Source: Flavobacterium sp. 5
GTDB lineage: Bacteria > Bacteroidota > Bacteroidia > Flavobacteriales > Flavobacteriaceae
Assembly (NCBI RefSeq): GCF_002813295.1
Contig: NZ_PHUE01000001.1
Coordinates: 496,001-560,000, forward strand
DNA length: 64,000 nucleotides
Direction: 5' to 3'
A model generated the notes under the pieces. The model saw only the letters and a list, made by a program, of their open reading frames with translations. It was not told the DNA's origin and searched no databases. The translations under genes were made by a program, and so were the position numbers. Positions 45,487 through 54,932 of the stretch are shown piece by piece; the stretch's first letter is position 1, and every line of letters starts with the position of its first letter.

Positions 45487-46743
45487 TCAAAAAGTTTCGC
45501 CTGCATTCAAATAAACTCCATTAAAATGATTTCCCGCTGCATAATCTAAAACAAGATTAGTTCGAGTAGCTTTATCTATTAAAAGTCTTAATCCAACCCC
45601 AAATGCTGGCTGGATGTATTCAAAAAGACCAACATGCTCATTCTTATTACTAGCGGTTGTGTAATTTGTAAAAACTGTTCCACTAAGAGTTTGACTACAG
45701 GTAATTGGAAATCGCAACTCTACTTGTAAATATGCCAAATTATTCCCTCTAAACAATCCTTGAGTATATCCTTCTCCACTTCGATTTCGTTGGTCCCAAC
45801 CTATTGCTGGCAAATTTAAATAAGGCACCACACCCTTAGTCACAAATTGTCCAAAAGTCCAAAAACCTAAAATAAAATGCTCTTTTTTAGGGTCTAGTGG
45901 CAAAAAATATCTGAATTCCGTATACAATATATTACTCCCTTTTTGTTCGTTAAATAAAGCTGAATTAAACCTATAGTTTAAATTTGCATACCAACCTTTC
46001 CTTGAATTAATTTGATTATCTCTTGAATCATAAATAAAATTAAGACTTAGCCCATTTACAAAATACTCCTTATCATTAAATCCATTCTTAATACTATAAT
46101 TGTAATGATCCGTAAATTTTCCATTTTCAACATCGAGATCTTCATCAACGATGGAAGAATACCAATCAATATTAAGGCCTCCTCCAATATAAAAATTCTT
46201 CTTTACTTCCCAAGAAATCGTTTGATGAAACTTAAAATAATTATAATCCATTGGCTCTTCAATTGATTCAATATCGAAATCTGGATCTTTTTTGTCGCTT
46301 GAGATATTATTGGTACCTAAACCATAATTAGGCTGAGTAAAAACATACATTCTAGAATCCCCACTTAAGTAAATTTTATTGTTTTTTAACAGAATATTGT
46401 TTTTAATATTAACCATCAACTGTTTTTTGGTTGTAAAAACCACTCCAATATTTGCAGATGAATATTTATCAAGAACGTCTTGACCTTTAAAAGTATATTG
46501 AGCTGTCGCTCCATAACTAAATCCAGTGGCGGGTTGTACCCCAATTATAGGAATTATAAGAAAAAAACTGTTTTTAATTGGCTTTACTACAATGAGCGAA
46601 TCTTTCTTTTTAAATAAATCAAAAATTGTTTTGGGAGGACAAACACTACTACTGTCTGAATTAATTTGAGCATTAACCAAACTTTGATTCAAAAAGAAAA
46701 TAAATACAAAAGGAGCAAAAAATTTTAACATATAGCTTTTCAT
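45487..46743 (-). CDS. Omp85/BamA-like outer membrane protein (surface antigen D15 domain)
   Basis: The ATG at 46743 gives 418 residues with a signal peptide (MKSYMLKFFAPFVFIFFLNQSLVNAQ); a reading from 46827 would mask it. The mature protein lacks POTRA domains and is mostly barrel, with phrases such as GLSLNFIYDSRDNQINSRKGWYANLNYRFN and PAFGVGLRLLIDKATRTNLVLDYAAGNHFNGVYLNAGETF that match the Omp85 C-terminal domain, including the RxGxR-type strand. Small POTRA-less Omp85 members are found in Bacteroidetes, and their role is unclear. The upstream DUF4251 gene lies in the same direction about 105 bp away. Confidence 0.75.
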   Translation of the reverse strand: MKSYMLKFFAPFVFIFFLNQSLVNAQINSDSSSVCPPKTIFDLFKKKDSLIVVKPIKNSFFLIIPIIGVQPATGFSYGATAQYTFKGQDVLDKYSSANIGVVFTTKKQLMVNIKNNILLKNNKIYLSGDSRMYVFTQPNYGLGTNNISSDKKDPDFDIESIEEPMDYNYFKFHQTISWEVKKNFYIGGGLNIDWYSSIVDEDLDVENGKFTDHYNYSIKNGFNDKEYFVNGLSLNFIYDSRDNQINSRKGWYANLNYRFNSALFNEQKGSNILYTEFRYFLPLDPKKEHFILGFWTFGQFVTKGVVPYLNLPAIGWDQRNRSGEGYTQGLFRGNNLAYLQVELRFPITCSQTLSGTVFTNYTTASNKNEHVGLFEYIQPAFGVGLRLLIDKATRTNLVLDYAAGNHFNGVYLNAGETF

Positions 46744-46848
46744 TTTAGAAGATGCTGTAAATCGTTGAATTCTGATAAAAGCAAAAAAATTCTTTAAATT
46801 ATACTCCGTTAAATTAATTAGCACCAAATTATTCTTAAAAAAAACTAA

Positions 46849-47358
46849 CTATTTTACAACTTTAAGTTTACCTATATTCCCTCTATAACTAATTGCACTA
46901 CGATTTGTAGAATTGATTAACAGATTAGCACCTCCATCAAAATATACTGTCAAAAAAATATCATATGAATCGTTATCTCCTTTTACGGTAGCTTTAATTG
47001 TATAACTTTTTTTTTCTTTTTTTAAAGAATAATCTTTAATAGCTCCTTTAAAACTTAATCCTGCATCTCCTCCATAGCCAACACCACTATAAGCTCGTCC
47101 AAAAAATGGCATTTCACTATGAATAGTATCTTTTTGGAATCGTAAATAATTAGAGTTTGTAGTCAAATCAATACTTCTAGTTCCTTGAGGATAGGCCATT
47201 ATTGCTTCAAATTCATATTCTTTTGATTGAACTAAAGCATCTATTTCTTTTTGCTTTACAGCTTTTTGTTCTTCTTTTATTTGTTGTTTTGTTTTTTCTT
47301 GAGCAAAACCAATCAATACCGAAAAAGAAAGAAAAAGAGTTGTTATTATTGTTTTCAT
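46849..47358 (-). CDS. DUF4251 family exported protein
   Basis: This 169-residue protein has a signal peptide (cleavage after IGFAQ), a lysine/glutamine-rich helix (EEKQKAVKQKEID region) and a C-terminal beta domain with the DUF4251 pattern: MPFFGRAYSGVGYGGDAGLSFKG and NDSYDIFLTVYFDGGANLLINSTNRSAISYRG. The family is confined to Bacteroidetes and has no known function. It is in the same direction as the Omp85-like gene and may be transcribed with it. Confidence 0.85.
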   Translation of the reverse strand: MKTIITTLFLSFSVLIGFAQEKTKQQIKEEQKAVKQKEIDALVQSKEYEFEAIMAYPQGTRSIDLTTNSNYLRFQKDTIHSEMPFFGRAYSGVGYGGDAGLSFKGAIKDYSLKKEKKSYTIKATVKGDNDSYDIFLTVYFDGGANLLINSTNRSAISYRGNIGKLKVVK

Positions 47359-47415
47359 AATTTATCAATTTATTTTTATTTTCAAATAATCAAAAGACAA
47401 GAAAGAATAATGAAA

Positions 47416-47847
47416 TTATTTTTGGTGATTGAATCGCATCATCACAATATCACCTACCAATAAGTTTAAGGTTTTACCCTCGTCTGTTATGGTATATGTT
47501 TCTATTTTCTGTAAAATTTCCATATAGAATGAGTCTCCATTACCTTGACAAGCCATCATTGTCATACCCATTTTAGCTTCTTTAAAATCAATTTTTGAAC
47601 CATCTAGAATTAATGCTCCAAAGTATTGATTACAACTATTATTCCCCGCAACTTTATTATTTATAATATCAAATACAATTGTTGGTTTTTTATTAGGATA
47701 CAAACCATCAAAAGCAATTTTAGGTCCAGTTATATAATTTAGCTGCCAAGTCCCTTCGAGTGAAGTTGTTTCTAAAGTAGTTTTTTTTGTCGTGCAGGAA
47801 GTAAAATTTATGCAAATAAACACTATGAGAGCCATTATTTTCTTCAT
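47416..47847 (-). CDS. META domain lipoprotein (HslJ-like)
   Basis: From the ATG at 47847 the product has 143 residues with a lipoprotein signal whose lipobox ends NFTSC. The mature part is a META domain, with LEGTWQLNYITG near the start, PTIVFDIINNKVAGNNSCNQYFGAL in the middle and KMGMTMMACQGN before the last strands, where the two cysteines are conserved in the family. E. coli HslJ is a heat-inducible member linked to novobiocin resistance, and the role here is unknown. A start at 47868 would add seven residues before the signal. Confidence 0.85.
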   Translation of the reverse strand: MKKIMALIVFICINFTSCTTKKTTLETTSLEGTWQLNYITGPKIAFDGLYPNKKPTIVFDIINNKVAGNNSCNQYFGALILDGSKIDFKEAKMGMTMMACQGNGDSFYMEILQKIETYTITDEGKTLNLLVGDIVMMRFNHQK

Positions 47848-47973
47848 AAATCTAGATTTAAAATTCAAATTATCTCATGTAAATATAAAAAATTTAATAC
47901 GAAAAAAAGACGTTTTGCTTTCTAATTTGCTTTTTAAAAAAGGTATAATTATTTTCGTAGAAAAGAAAAAATC

Positions 47974-48498
47974 ATGACACTACTAGGAATAGGTTCTCGA
48001 ATTGAGCATCCCGAATATGGAAAAGGGGTAATTACCAATGTTTCATCAAAAGAATATTGGGTAACATTTATAGAAAATGGTCTTGAAACCATTGCTCTAG
48101 ATGATGAATTCAAAGTTATTGAAGCTACTGTAGATGAAGTTGATACGGTAAGTTTCTCGGAAGTTGAACAATCGTTAAGAGATCTTCTTAAAAAATGGTC
48201 TGATGTTTCCGAAATTGTACCCATTGGAGACAAATGGAAAGGCGGTAAACTAATTTTAGAACCTGGACAAACTGGATTGGCTCCCAAAGAAATTCCGATT
48301 GACACTTTCTTTCATAAAATCATAATGGTTCGGGACCGTTTACGTGTAATGGAACAAAAAATAAATAGCAGTAAAATAGAAGAAATAGAAAAAATTGAGT
48401 TGCAACAATACATTACCCGCATTTATGGAAGTTTGACATCATTTAATATATTGTTTAAATCACCAACAAACCATTTTGTAGGAGAAAAATCAAAATAG
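47974..48498 (+). CDS. Conserved flavobacterial protein with KOW/tudor-like N-terminus
   Basis: The 174-residue cytoplasmic protein begins GIGSRIEHPEYGKGVITNVSSKEYWVTF, a pattern like the short SH3-like domain at the C-terminus of UvrD-type helicases and CarD-like proteins (RVxHxxFGxGxV). The rest is helical, with a charged middle region (SEVEQSLRDLLKKWSDV). I do not recognise a named family. A nucleic-acid or polymerase-binding role is possible from the N-terminal fold only. It is divergent from the META lipoprotein and stands upstream of sodC in the same direction. Confidence 0.65.
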   Translation: MTLLGIGSRIEHPEYGKGVITNVSSKEYWVTFIENGLETIALDDEFKVIEATVDEVDTVSFSEVEQSLRDLLKKWSDVSEIVPIGDKWKGGKLILEPGQTGLAPKEIPIDTFFHKIIMVRDRLRVMEQKINSSKIEEIEKIELQQYITRIYGSLTSFNILFKSPTNHFVGEKSK

Positions 48499-48568
48499 AT
48501 TTTCAGCATCCTTAATTTTAATACGCTTTTTTATACGTAATTTTATAATCTAAATAAATTTCGCACTT

Positions 48569-49096
48569 ATGAAAAAAATAATCTTCTCTATCGCACTTAT
48601 CATTATTGCAATCATTGGTTGTAAACCAAAAAGCAATTCAAGCGATTCTAAAAGTTTAAACATAGCTTTCGAATCTAAAAGTAATAGTAATGTTACTGGA
48701 ACAGCTACATTCATTGAAAAAAATGGCAAAGTAACATTTGTAGCCAAAATTGCTGGATTAAAACCAGGAATCCATGCTATTCATATTCACGAGAAATCAG
48801 ATTGTTCTGCAGCAGATGGAAGTTCAGCAGGAGGACACTGGAATCCTACTTTCAAAAAACACGGAAAATGGGGTGAAGCAGAATATCACAAGGGAGATAT
48901 TGGTAATTTTACTGCAGATGAAAAAGGAAATGGCACTATAACATTAACAACAGATGAATGGTGTATTGGTTGTGGAGATGCCGCAAAAGACATTCTAGGA
49001 AAAGGACTTATTGTACATCAAGGAGCTGATGATTTTGTAAGCCAACCTGCAGGGAATGCTGGAGCAAGAGTTGCTTGTTCTGCAATTATCAAATAA
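48569..49096 (+). CDS. sodC: Copper/zinc superoxide dismutase, lipoprotein form
   Basis: This 175-residue enzyme converts superoxide to oxygen and peroxide outside the cytoplasm. It has a lipoprotein signal with lipobox ending IIGC (Cys18). Metal ligands are all present: His72 and His74 (IHIH), bridging His90 (GGHWNP), His98, His107 and Asp110 (zinc), and His150 (IVHQGADD). The structural disulfide would join Cys79 and Cys170 (ARVACSAI). A CIGCG insertion before the last copper ligand adds two more cysteines. It fits the oxidative-stress theme of the window (dps, oxyR), but is 6 kb away. Confidence 0.95.
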   Translation: MKKIIFSIALIIIAIIGCKPKSNSSDSKSLNIAFESKSNSNVTGTATFIEKNGKVTFVAKIAGLKPGIHAIHIHEKSDCSAADGSSAGGHWNPTFKKHGKWGEAEYHKGDIGNFTADEKGNGTITLTTDEWCIGCGDAAKDILGKGLIVHQGADDFVSQPAGNAGARVACSAIIK

Positions 49097-49109
49097 AAAA
49101 TAATCTCAC

Positions 49110-49679
49110 TTGAAAGAGAAAGAACAGCATTATTTTAAAGACGCAGCAACTTGGCGAGAATGGTTACATCATAATCATGATTCGTCAGTTGGTGTGTATT
49201 TAATTTTTTATAAAGTGAATAGCCCTTTCGAAAGTATGCGTTGGGAAGATGCTGTTCAAGTTGCTATTTGTTATGGTTGGATTGATTCGACCGTAAAAAA
49301 TATTGACGAACACAGCAGAAAACAACTATTTACTCCAAGAAAAATTAAAAGCGTTTGGAGTAAACTCAACAAAACTTATATTGAAAAACTTACCGCTGGT
49401 AATTTGATGCATGAAAGTGGGTTAGCTAAAATTGAAATTGCCAAACAAAATGGTTCTTGGACGTCTTTAGACGCTGTTGAAGATCTAATAATCCCAGAAG
49501 ATCTAACATTAGCATTCAAACAAAATAAAATCGCACACGAGAATTACTTAAACTTTAGTCCTTCATACCGTAAAAGCTATCTATACTGGCTTAATCAAGC
49601 TAAAAGAGAAGAAACCAGAAGCAATAGAATTACGACAATAATTGATCTTTGTGCTCAAAATAAAAAATCAAGAGATTAA
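49110..49679 (+). CDS. YdeI/OmpD-associated family protein
   Basis: The 189-residue cytoplasmic protein matches the YdeI family (bacteriocin-protection or OmpD-associated): DAATWREWLHHNHDSSVGVYLIFYK, EDAVQVAICYGWIDSTVKN, QLFTPRKIKSVWSKLNK and YLYWLNQAKREETRSNRI are family landmarks. The first codon is TTG at 49110, since the first in-frame ATG would remove the conserved N-terminal WREWL region. It starts 13 bases after the sodC stop and may share its transcript. The family's molecular role is not well known. Confidence 0.8.
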   Translation: MKEKEQHYFKDAATWREWLHHNHDSSVGVYLIFYKVNSPFESMRWEDAVQVAICYGWIDSTVKNIDEHSRKQLFTPRKIKSVWSKLNKTYIEKLTAGNLMHESGLAKIEIAKQNGSWTSLDAVEDLIIPEDLTLAFKQNKIAHENYLNFSPSYRKSYLYWLNQAKREETRSNRITTIIDLCAQNKKSRD

Positions 49680-49965
49680 TTTATTTGTATCCTTCACTTA
49701 CTTAAGCCTCAAATAAAATTGAAAATATTTATTTGTTTTTTCTTTAAAAATAAAAAGATTGCAACAAATAGCAGGAACTATACTATATTAAAAACTTCTA
49801 CTTTTTCCGCTTCAAAAAAATATCCAAATTAATATTTAAATAGAAATATAGTTTTTTTAAAATTAAATTCACATTGTACTCAAATTCAAAAGTGTGATTT
49901 CACAAAAAACACTAGATATACCATTTTATAACCCTCAGAATTAGGTATTGATTGATAAAAAAACA
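49680..49965. other. AT-rich intergenic region, no gene seen
   Basis: About 290 AT-rich bases separate the YdeI-like gene and the LETM1-related gene. No coding-like frame, tRNA or strong hairpin was found before the promoter element at 49966. Confidence 0.45.
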
Positions 49966-49973
49966 TAGTTTTG
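49966..49973 (+). promoter_or_regulatory. -7 element of the LETM1-related gene
   Basis: TAGTTTTG fits TAnnTTTG and lies 18 bases before the ATG at 49992. The TTG at 49971 overlaps this element, which rules it out as a translation start. A TTG about 15 bases upstream is a poor -33 candidate. Confidence 0.5.
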
Positions 49974-49991
49974 CATAATCAAAATAAAGCA

Positions 49992-51194
49992 ATGATTAAC
50001 CCTTCGGCATCAGGTTGGATAGAAAAATTTTTTACAAAATTAAAGTTATCAGAACAGAGTGTATCTGAAACTGAAGCAAGCTTTTATCAAAAATTAAGAA
50101 ACACAGGCTTTATATACGGTCATATCATTTCTTTTGACACTACTTTCGAAATAGAGACTAAAGGTTGGTTCAATGAAGAGATTTCAAAAGTAGCTTTACT
50201 GAATGCTCTATACAGTATTTTTTCATTAACAAATAAAGAAAAAGACCCTTCTAATTTTATTGAACAAGCCAATCTTTTTTACAAAGAAATGCATCCTGAA
50301 GGATTTAGTTTATTCAAAAAAATTGTTCCAAAAATTTCGCCTGCATTAACTTTAGAAAAAATAATTGACGAACGTGTACAAACAAATGACAATATAATAA
50401 ACAAAAACTTTTCTCATTTAGTTACCAATGCACTGTTGTTTATAGATGTTTTGGCTTTTCGCCAATATCTGATACAAGGTCAAATACCTGAAAAATATCT
50501 AAAAAAAATTGAAGAAACTATTGTAAACATTGTCATTCTTGCTTTAAAAATAAAGAATAACAAATCACAATACGATGATTTATTAATTAAATTATTTGAA
50601 GCGTCAGTTCGATATAGTAAATTTTCTAAAAAAGAGAATATTACACTAGAAACTCTAGATCTAGACTATTTTACTGCCGAATTAGAAAAAAAATACTTAA
50701 TTGATATCGCTGGAATGGCTTTATGGAGCGATGGCTTCATGGAGAATAATGAATCTTACTTTTTGCACACATTAGCAAATTCTCTACTTATTGAAGATGA
50801 TTTTGTAGATAAAGGTATTATCAATACAGATAATTTTATAAGTAAACACAAAAAAGAAATCCCATATTTTAATTATTCAAATCCTGTAAAGCATTTTTAC
50901 GATCAAACTACAAAAAGTGTTATTACCTTAATATCCCGCAATAAATCGAGATTAATTAAAGAAATAATTGGAAGTAAAGAATTAATGTTGCTTTTGGCGC
51001 ATTCTACTCATAGGGATTTGGATGAAAAAGAAAAGAAAAAAGTAAAAAAACAGTTATTAGATATTTGCAAAACAATACCGTCTTTAACCATATTTTTACT
51101 TCCTGGAGGAAGTTTATTATTACCAATCCTGATTAAATTTATCCCGAAGCTTTTACCCTCTACATTCAATGAAAATTTAGAACAAGACGATTAA
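49992..51194 (+). CDS. LETM1-related biofilm-associated-type protein
   Basis: The ATG at 49992 (MINPSASGWIEKFF) gives 400 residues. Most of it is helical. Near the C-terminus the segment VKKQLLDICKTIPSLTIFLLPGGSLLLPILIKFIPKLLPSTF matches the LETM1 pattern, in which a hydrophobic Pro-containing helix (GSLLLPxxxKFxPxLLP) precedes the ribosome-binding-like domain. Flavobacterial homologues are annotated LETM1-related biofilm-associated proteins. Mitochondrial LETM1 takes part in K+/H+ or Ca2+ exchange, but transport here is not shown. It ends at a bidirectional terminator. Confidence 0.75.
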   Translation: MINPSASGWIEKFFTKLKLSEQSVSETEASFYQKLRNTGFIYGHIISFDTTFEIETKGWFNEEISKVALLNALYSIFSLTNKEKDPSNFIEQANLFYKEMHPEGFSLFKKIVPKISPALTLEKIIDERVQTNDNIINKNFSHLVTNALLFIDVLAFRQYLIQGQIPEKYLKKIEETIVNIVILALKIKNNKSQYDDLLIKLFEASVRYSKFSKKENITLETLDLDYFTAELEKKYLIDIAGMALWSDGFMENNESYFLHTLANSLLIEDDFVDKGIINTDNFISKHKKEIPYFNYSNPVKHFYDQTTKSVITLISRNKSRLIKEIIGSKELMLLLAHSTHRDLDEKEKKKVKKQLLDICKTIPSLTIFLLPGGSLLLPILIKFIPKLLPSTFNENLEQDD

Positions 51195-51196
51195 TA

Positions 51197-51238
51197 AAAA
51201 AGGCTGTCTAAAATTATAGACAACCTTTCTTTTTTCTA
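51197..51238. terminator. Bidirectional terminator
   Basis: An A run and AAAGGCTGTCT pair with AGACAACCTTT followed by a T run, with one G-T type mismatch. It lies between the convergent LETM1-related and carbonic anhydrase genes. Confidence 0.7.
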
Positions 51239-51266
51239 ATTTATTCAATACTTACTGTACAATTTA

Positions 51267-51908
51267 TTACTTTTTGATGTTAAGTTGGTAAACTTCATCC
51301 AAATCTTCATTCGAACTAAAATTAACTCCCAAGTCGGTTACAAATCCCGAATTTAAACCATAAACCCAGCCGTGAAGAGACAAATCTTGTCCGTTTTTCC
51401 AAGCTGATTGCACTATAGAAGTTTTTGCTAAATCAAAAACTTGTTCTTTTACGTTAATTTCTACAAAAGCATTAAAACGTTCAGTTTCATCAGTAATTGA
51501 ATCTAAATATTTATCATGTAAACGGTAGACATCTTTAATATGGCGAATCCAGTTATCAATAATCCCTATTGAATCATTACCCATAGCCGCTTTTACACCT
51601 CCACAACCATAGTGTCCACAAACTATAACGTGTTTAACTTTTAATACATTCACAGAATAATCCAATACACTCAACATATTCATATCCGTGTGAATTACCA
51701 TGTTAGCAATATTTCTGTGAACAAAAACCTCTCCTGGTTTTGCTCCTATTATTTCATTTGCGGGAACACGACTGTCAGAACAACCTATCCACAATAAAGG
51801 TGGTTGCTGTCCTTTAGCTAAATCTTTAAAGAAATCTGGATCCAAATCTAATTGTTCTTCAACCCATCTTTTATTATTGTCTAATATTTTTTTATAAAAA
51901 TCACTCAT
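51267..51908 (-). CDS. can: Beta-class carbonic anhydrase
   Basis: The 213-residue cytoplasmic zinc enzyme interconverts CO2 and bicarbonate. The zinc ligands are Cys43 (IGCSDSRVP), His99 and Cys102 (VCGHYGCGG), with the catalytic Asp45-Arg47 dyad between them. The length is typical of beta-carbonic anhydrases such as E. coli Can. It lies 85 bp downstream of a SulP transporter in the same direction. SulP proteins of this type often move bicarbonate, so the two probably form a bicarbonate supply unit. Confidence 0.95.
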   Translation of the reverse strand: MSDFYKKILDNNKRWVEEQLDLDPDFFKDLAKGQQPPLLWIGCSDSRVPANEIIGAKPGEVFVHRNIANMVIHTDMNMLSVLDYSVNVLKVKHVIVCGHYGCGGVKAAMGNDSIGIIDNWIRHIKDVYRLHDKYLDSITDETERFNAFVEINVKEQVFDLAKTSIVQSAWKNGQDLSLHGWVYGLNSGFVTDLGVNFSSNEDLDEVYQLNIKK

Positions 51909-51992
51909 TTTAATTTATTTTTTAAGTCTGTTTAATTAGTTAAAATCGATACAAAATAGGTATCTGTTCGCTATTGTAAATTTACAATTATT

Positions 51993-53642
51993 TTAAAAAT
52001 CTTTGCTAATGATTTTCTTATCTACCATTTCTCTTTTCGCAAAATCATAATGACGCTCAATCGTAACATGATTTTGTGATTCATCAGTATTCTCTAACGC
52101 ATACTCTTTTTTAAATCCTTTCAATTTTACTTTAATATTATCATCAATAGCTCTTGTTGTTTTAAATTCATGTATCAAATCTAAAATATCATGAGCAATA
52201 TAAACTGTATCCTGTGCATCAATAATCACTTTGCTGTTTTTTGGAATTTTAGACAAAGTCATTTTTATTGCTGCTTTATTTAAGAAAGAAACCTCCTGAG
52301 CTAAATCGATATGAATAATATCACCATCAACATATTCTTTTTTTCTAAAACTGTACGCTCTTTTAAGATTTCCTCTCAAAATAAATACAATACAAATTAC
52401 AATTCCCAAAACAACTCCTTTTAATAAATCTGTAAATACAACTCCTAGAAAGGTAGCTATAAAAGGTAAAAATTGGTATTTTCCATAATTCCAAAAATGT
52501 TTAAATGTTGCTGGTTTTGCTAACTTATATCCAACTAAAATCAAAACTGCAGCTAAAGTAGCTAGAGGAATTTTATTTAAAATAAAAGGAATTGATAAAG
52601 CACATACTAATAATAATACACCATGAATTATTGCTGATAATTTTGATTTAGCCCCTGCTTCATTATTTGCAGATGTACGAACTACTACAGATGTTAATGG
52701 TAACCCACCTATTAATGAACACACTATATTTCCAATTCCTTGAGCTCTTAATTCTACATTTGTATTAGTATATCGCTTATGTACATCCATCCTGTCGGCA
52801 GCTTCAATACACAAAAGAGTTTCTATAGAAGCAACAACAGCAATAGTAACACCAACAACCCAAACTTGTGGATTCATGAAACCTGCAAAATTAGGAGTAA
52901 CAATAATTGCTTTAAATTCATTAAATGATGTTGGTACAGGTAATGAAACTAAATGTTCTTTCTGAATAGCTAATGAACTTCCAGATGATATAAAAAATTC
53001 ATTCAATAATATACCAACAATTACAGCAACCAACGCACCTGGTATTAACTTCAATTTTTTTAAAGCTGGAACTTTATCCCATGCAATTAAAATTGCTATA
53101 GAAATTAATGTTATCACTATTGCTCCTAACTGTAAATGATTAAAAACATCAAAAAGAGCAGAAAAAGTATTATCTCCAGCTGCTTGAGAGAAAGATTGAT
53201 CACCTTCAAAATCGGCATCATATCCAAAAGCATGTGGCAATTGTTTCATAATAATTATAACTCCAATACCGGCTAACATTCCTTCAATAACATTGGTTGG
53301 GAAATAATTAGAAATACTCCCAGCCTTTAGCAAACCTAAAGTTAATTGAATAAGTCCTGCAATAAAAACAGCAGTTAAAAAAGTATCAAATCCACCTAAA
53401 CTGGTAATGGCAGTAAGTATTATCGCTGTTAAACCAGCAGCAGGTCCTGAAACACTTATTTGAGATTGACTTAAAAACCCAACGACAATCCCTCCAACTA
53501 TTCCTGTAATAATTCCAGAAAACAAAGGAGCGCCAGAGGCCATAGCAATTCCTAAACAAAGTGGCAAAGCCACCAAAAAGACTACTAAACCAGATGCAAA
53601 ATCCGATTTAAAGTGAGCAAAAAGATTAGTTTTATTTGACAT
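51993..53642 (-). CDS. SulP family anion transporter with STAS domain
   Basis: From the ATG at 53642 (MSNKTNLFAHFKSDFASG) the protein has 549 residues; an upstream reading from 53750 adds a non-conserved 36-residue tail. It has the SulP core with about 12-14 helices (GLVVFLVALPLCLGIAMASGAPLFSGIITGIVGG at the start and a SVSGPAAGLTAI segment in helix 3) and a C-terminal STAS domain (about 440-520). SulP transporters carry sulfate, bicarbonate or other anions. The neighbouring carbonic anhydrase points to bicarbonate uptake, as in BicA-like proteins. The gene pair is probably co-transcribed. Confidence 0.9.
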   Translation of the reverse strand: MSNKTNLFAHFKSDFASGLVVFLVALPLCLGIAMASGAPLFSGIITGIVGGIVVGFLSQSQISVSGPAAGLTAIILTAITSLGGFDTFLTAVFIAGLIQLTLGLLKAGSISNYFPTNVIEGMLAGIGVIIIMKQLPHAFGYDADFEGDQSFSQAAGDNTFSALFDVFNHLQLGAIVITLISIAILIAWDKVPALKKLKLIPGALVAVIVGILLNEFFISSGSSLAIQKEHLVSLPVPTSFNEFKAIIVTPNFAGFMNPQVWVVGVTIAVVASIETLLCIEAADRMDVHKRYTNTNVELRAQGIGNIVCSLIGGLPLTSVVVRTSANNEAGAKSKLSAIIHGVLLLVCALSIPFILNKIPLATLAAVLILVGYKLAKPATFKHFWNYGKYQFLPFIATFLGVVFTDLLKGVVLGIVICIVFILRGNLKRAYSFRKKEYVDGDIIHIDLAQEVSFLNKAAIKMTLSKIPKNSKVIIDAQDTVYIAHDILDLIHEFKTTRAIDDNIKVKLKGFKKEYALENTDESQNHVTIERHYDFAKREMVDKKIISKDF

Positions 53643-53974
53643 AAAAAAAGTTATTATAATAAGATTGATTAAGATTCGCTTTACAATATTATACTGTAAA
53701 AACAAACACTTAGTCTGTAAAACTAAGTATCGAAAAAAATATTTCATCATTTTATTAGCATCTGTAATAACAAATACTAAAGCAATTAATCACATCTGCA
53801 CATCTAGAGCAACGTACACACTAATAACATTTGTATACAATATTTCATAGCAACTTATTCCAATTAGATATGGGATACTATTACATACTGCTAATATACT
53901 ACATATTTACAAATTAAAATCTGTAAATAAATGAGTAATCAACTACAAATAATGATGAAAATGGGGGAGTAAGA
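53643..53974. other. Intergenic region upstream of the SulP gene
   Basis: About 330 AT-rich bases lie between the SulP start and the stop of the small exported protein. No convincing gene, terminator or consensus promoter was found, though the SulP promoter should lie here. Confidence 0.4.
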
Positions 53975-54268
53975 CTAAAGTTTATTTGGTGGAGGTATAA
54001 ATATTGAAGCATAATTTAAATCATGTTTCGATAAATTTTCAAAAATGATAACCCCTGATGCTTTTTTTAAATTTAAAAAAGAAATTTCAAAAAAAGAGTT
54101 AAAAGTATAATACTTTATATCATGTTTTATTTCTTCAAAAGAAGAAGAAGGACCACAATTTCCGCAAAGACTAGTATTATCCTTGTCTTTTTCTAAGCAT
54201 GCCACTATTGTAGGCGCCGCCAAAAATAAAACAAAAAACAATAATATAATACTAGCAAAAATTTTCAT
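53975..54268 (-). CDS. Small exported cysteine-containing protein, unknown function
   Basis: The 97-residue product has a hydrophobic signal segment (about 3-22) followed by a short cysteine cluster (ACLEKDKDNTSLCGNCG) and ends in SIFIPPPNKL. Small proteins with a signal, a few cysteines and a Pro-rich end are common in Flavobacteriaceae, sometimes beside metal-transport genes, but I cannot assign a family. It lies between the SulP and dps genes, all on the minus strand. Confidence 0.5.
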   Translation of the reverse strand: MKIFASIILLFFVLFLAAPTIVACLEKDKDNTSLCGNCGPSSSFEEIKHDIKYYTFNSFFEISFLNLKKASGVIIFENLSKHDLNYASIFIPPPNKL

Positions 54269-54394
54269 GTCAGCAAAAATAGCAGATAGAACTTGAACAA
54301 AAAAATTAGTTTTACAAAATTAATCTAATTTTAACACAAACATATAATCTAAATATTATCAAAAACATCAAGGCTATTACTCAAAATTTAATGA

Positions 54395-54874
54395 TTACAA
54401 ACTCTCTTCTAACCAGGCTTTCATCATCCAAATGGTTTTTTCTTGCTCAACAATAAAGTCACTCATCATAGAATTTGTTCCTTCATCATTAATATCTGAA
54501 GCTTTACTTAGAATTTCTCTTTCTATTTTTAATAGCTGAGAAAGAGAAGTAACTATTAACTGGATACTTGTTTCATCATTTGAAATATTTTTCCCAACTG
54601 TTAGTTGATTGAATTTTATATAATCTTCAAAAGTATGCAATGGTCTTCCTCCAAGAGTTAAAACTCTTTCAGCTATCAAATCAATTTTCAGTTGAGAATC
54701 ATTATATAACTCTTCAAATTTTAAATGTAAATCAAAGAACCTTCTTCCTCTAATATTCCAATGTAAACCTCTTAGACTTTGATAATAAACTTGATAATTT
54801 GACAACAATACATTCAATTCTACTATTATAACTTCTGATTCTTCAACGGGTAACCCCAAAACATTTACTTTCAT
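54395..54874 (-). CDS. dps: Dps family ferritin-like DNA-protection protein
   Basis: From the ATG at 54874 (MKVNVLGLPVEESEVI) the product has 159 residues; a TTG start eight codons earlier is less likely. The ferroxidase-site pattern of Dps is visible as LRGLHWNIRGRRFFDLHLKFEELYND, with His and Asp/Glu ligands, and ends with the typical helix SDFIVEQEKTIWMMKAWLEESL. Dps dodecamers oxidise and store iron with peroxide and protect DNA under starvation or oxidative stress. It is divergent from oxyR across a 137-bp region, so peroxide control through OxyR is likely. Confidence 0.95.
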   Translation of the reverse strand: MKVNVLGLPVEESEVIIVELNVLLSNYQVYYQSLRGLHWNIRGRRFFDLHLKFEELYNDSQLKIDLIAERVLTLGGRPLHTFEDYIKFNQLTVGKNISNDETSIQLIVTSLSQLLKIEREILSKASDINDEGTNSMMSDFIVEQEKTIWMMKAWLEESL

Positions 54875-54932
54875 ATCTATATTTATTTTGACTCTCAATA
54901 AATTAGAGAATGCTATTTATATTTTATTTATC

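Noticed and set aside
49971..49991. TTG start of the LETM1-related gene
   Set aside because: The codon lies inside the -7 promoter element, so it would not be within the transcript.
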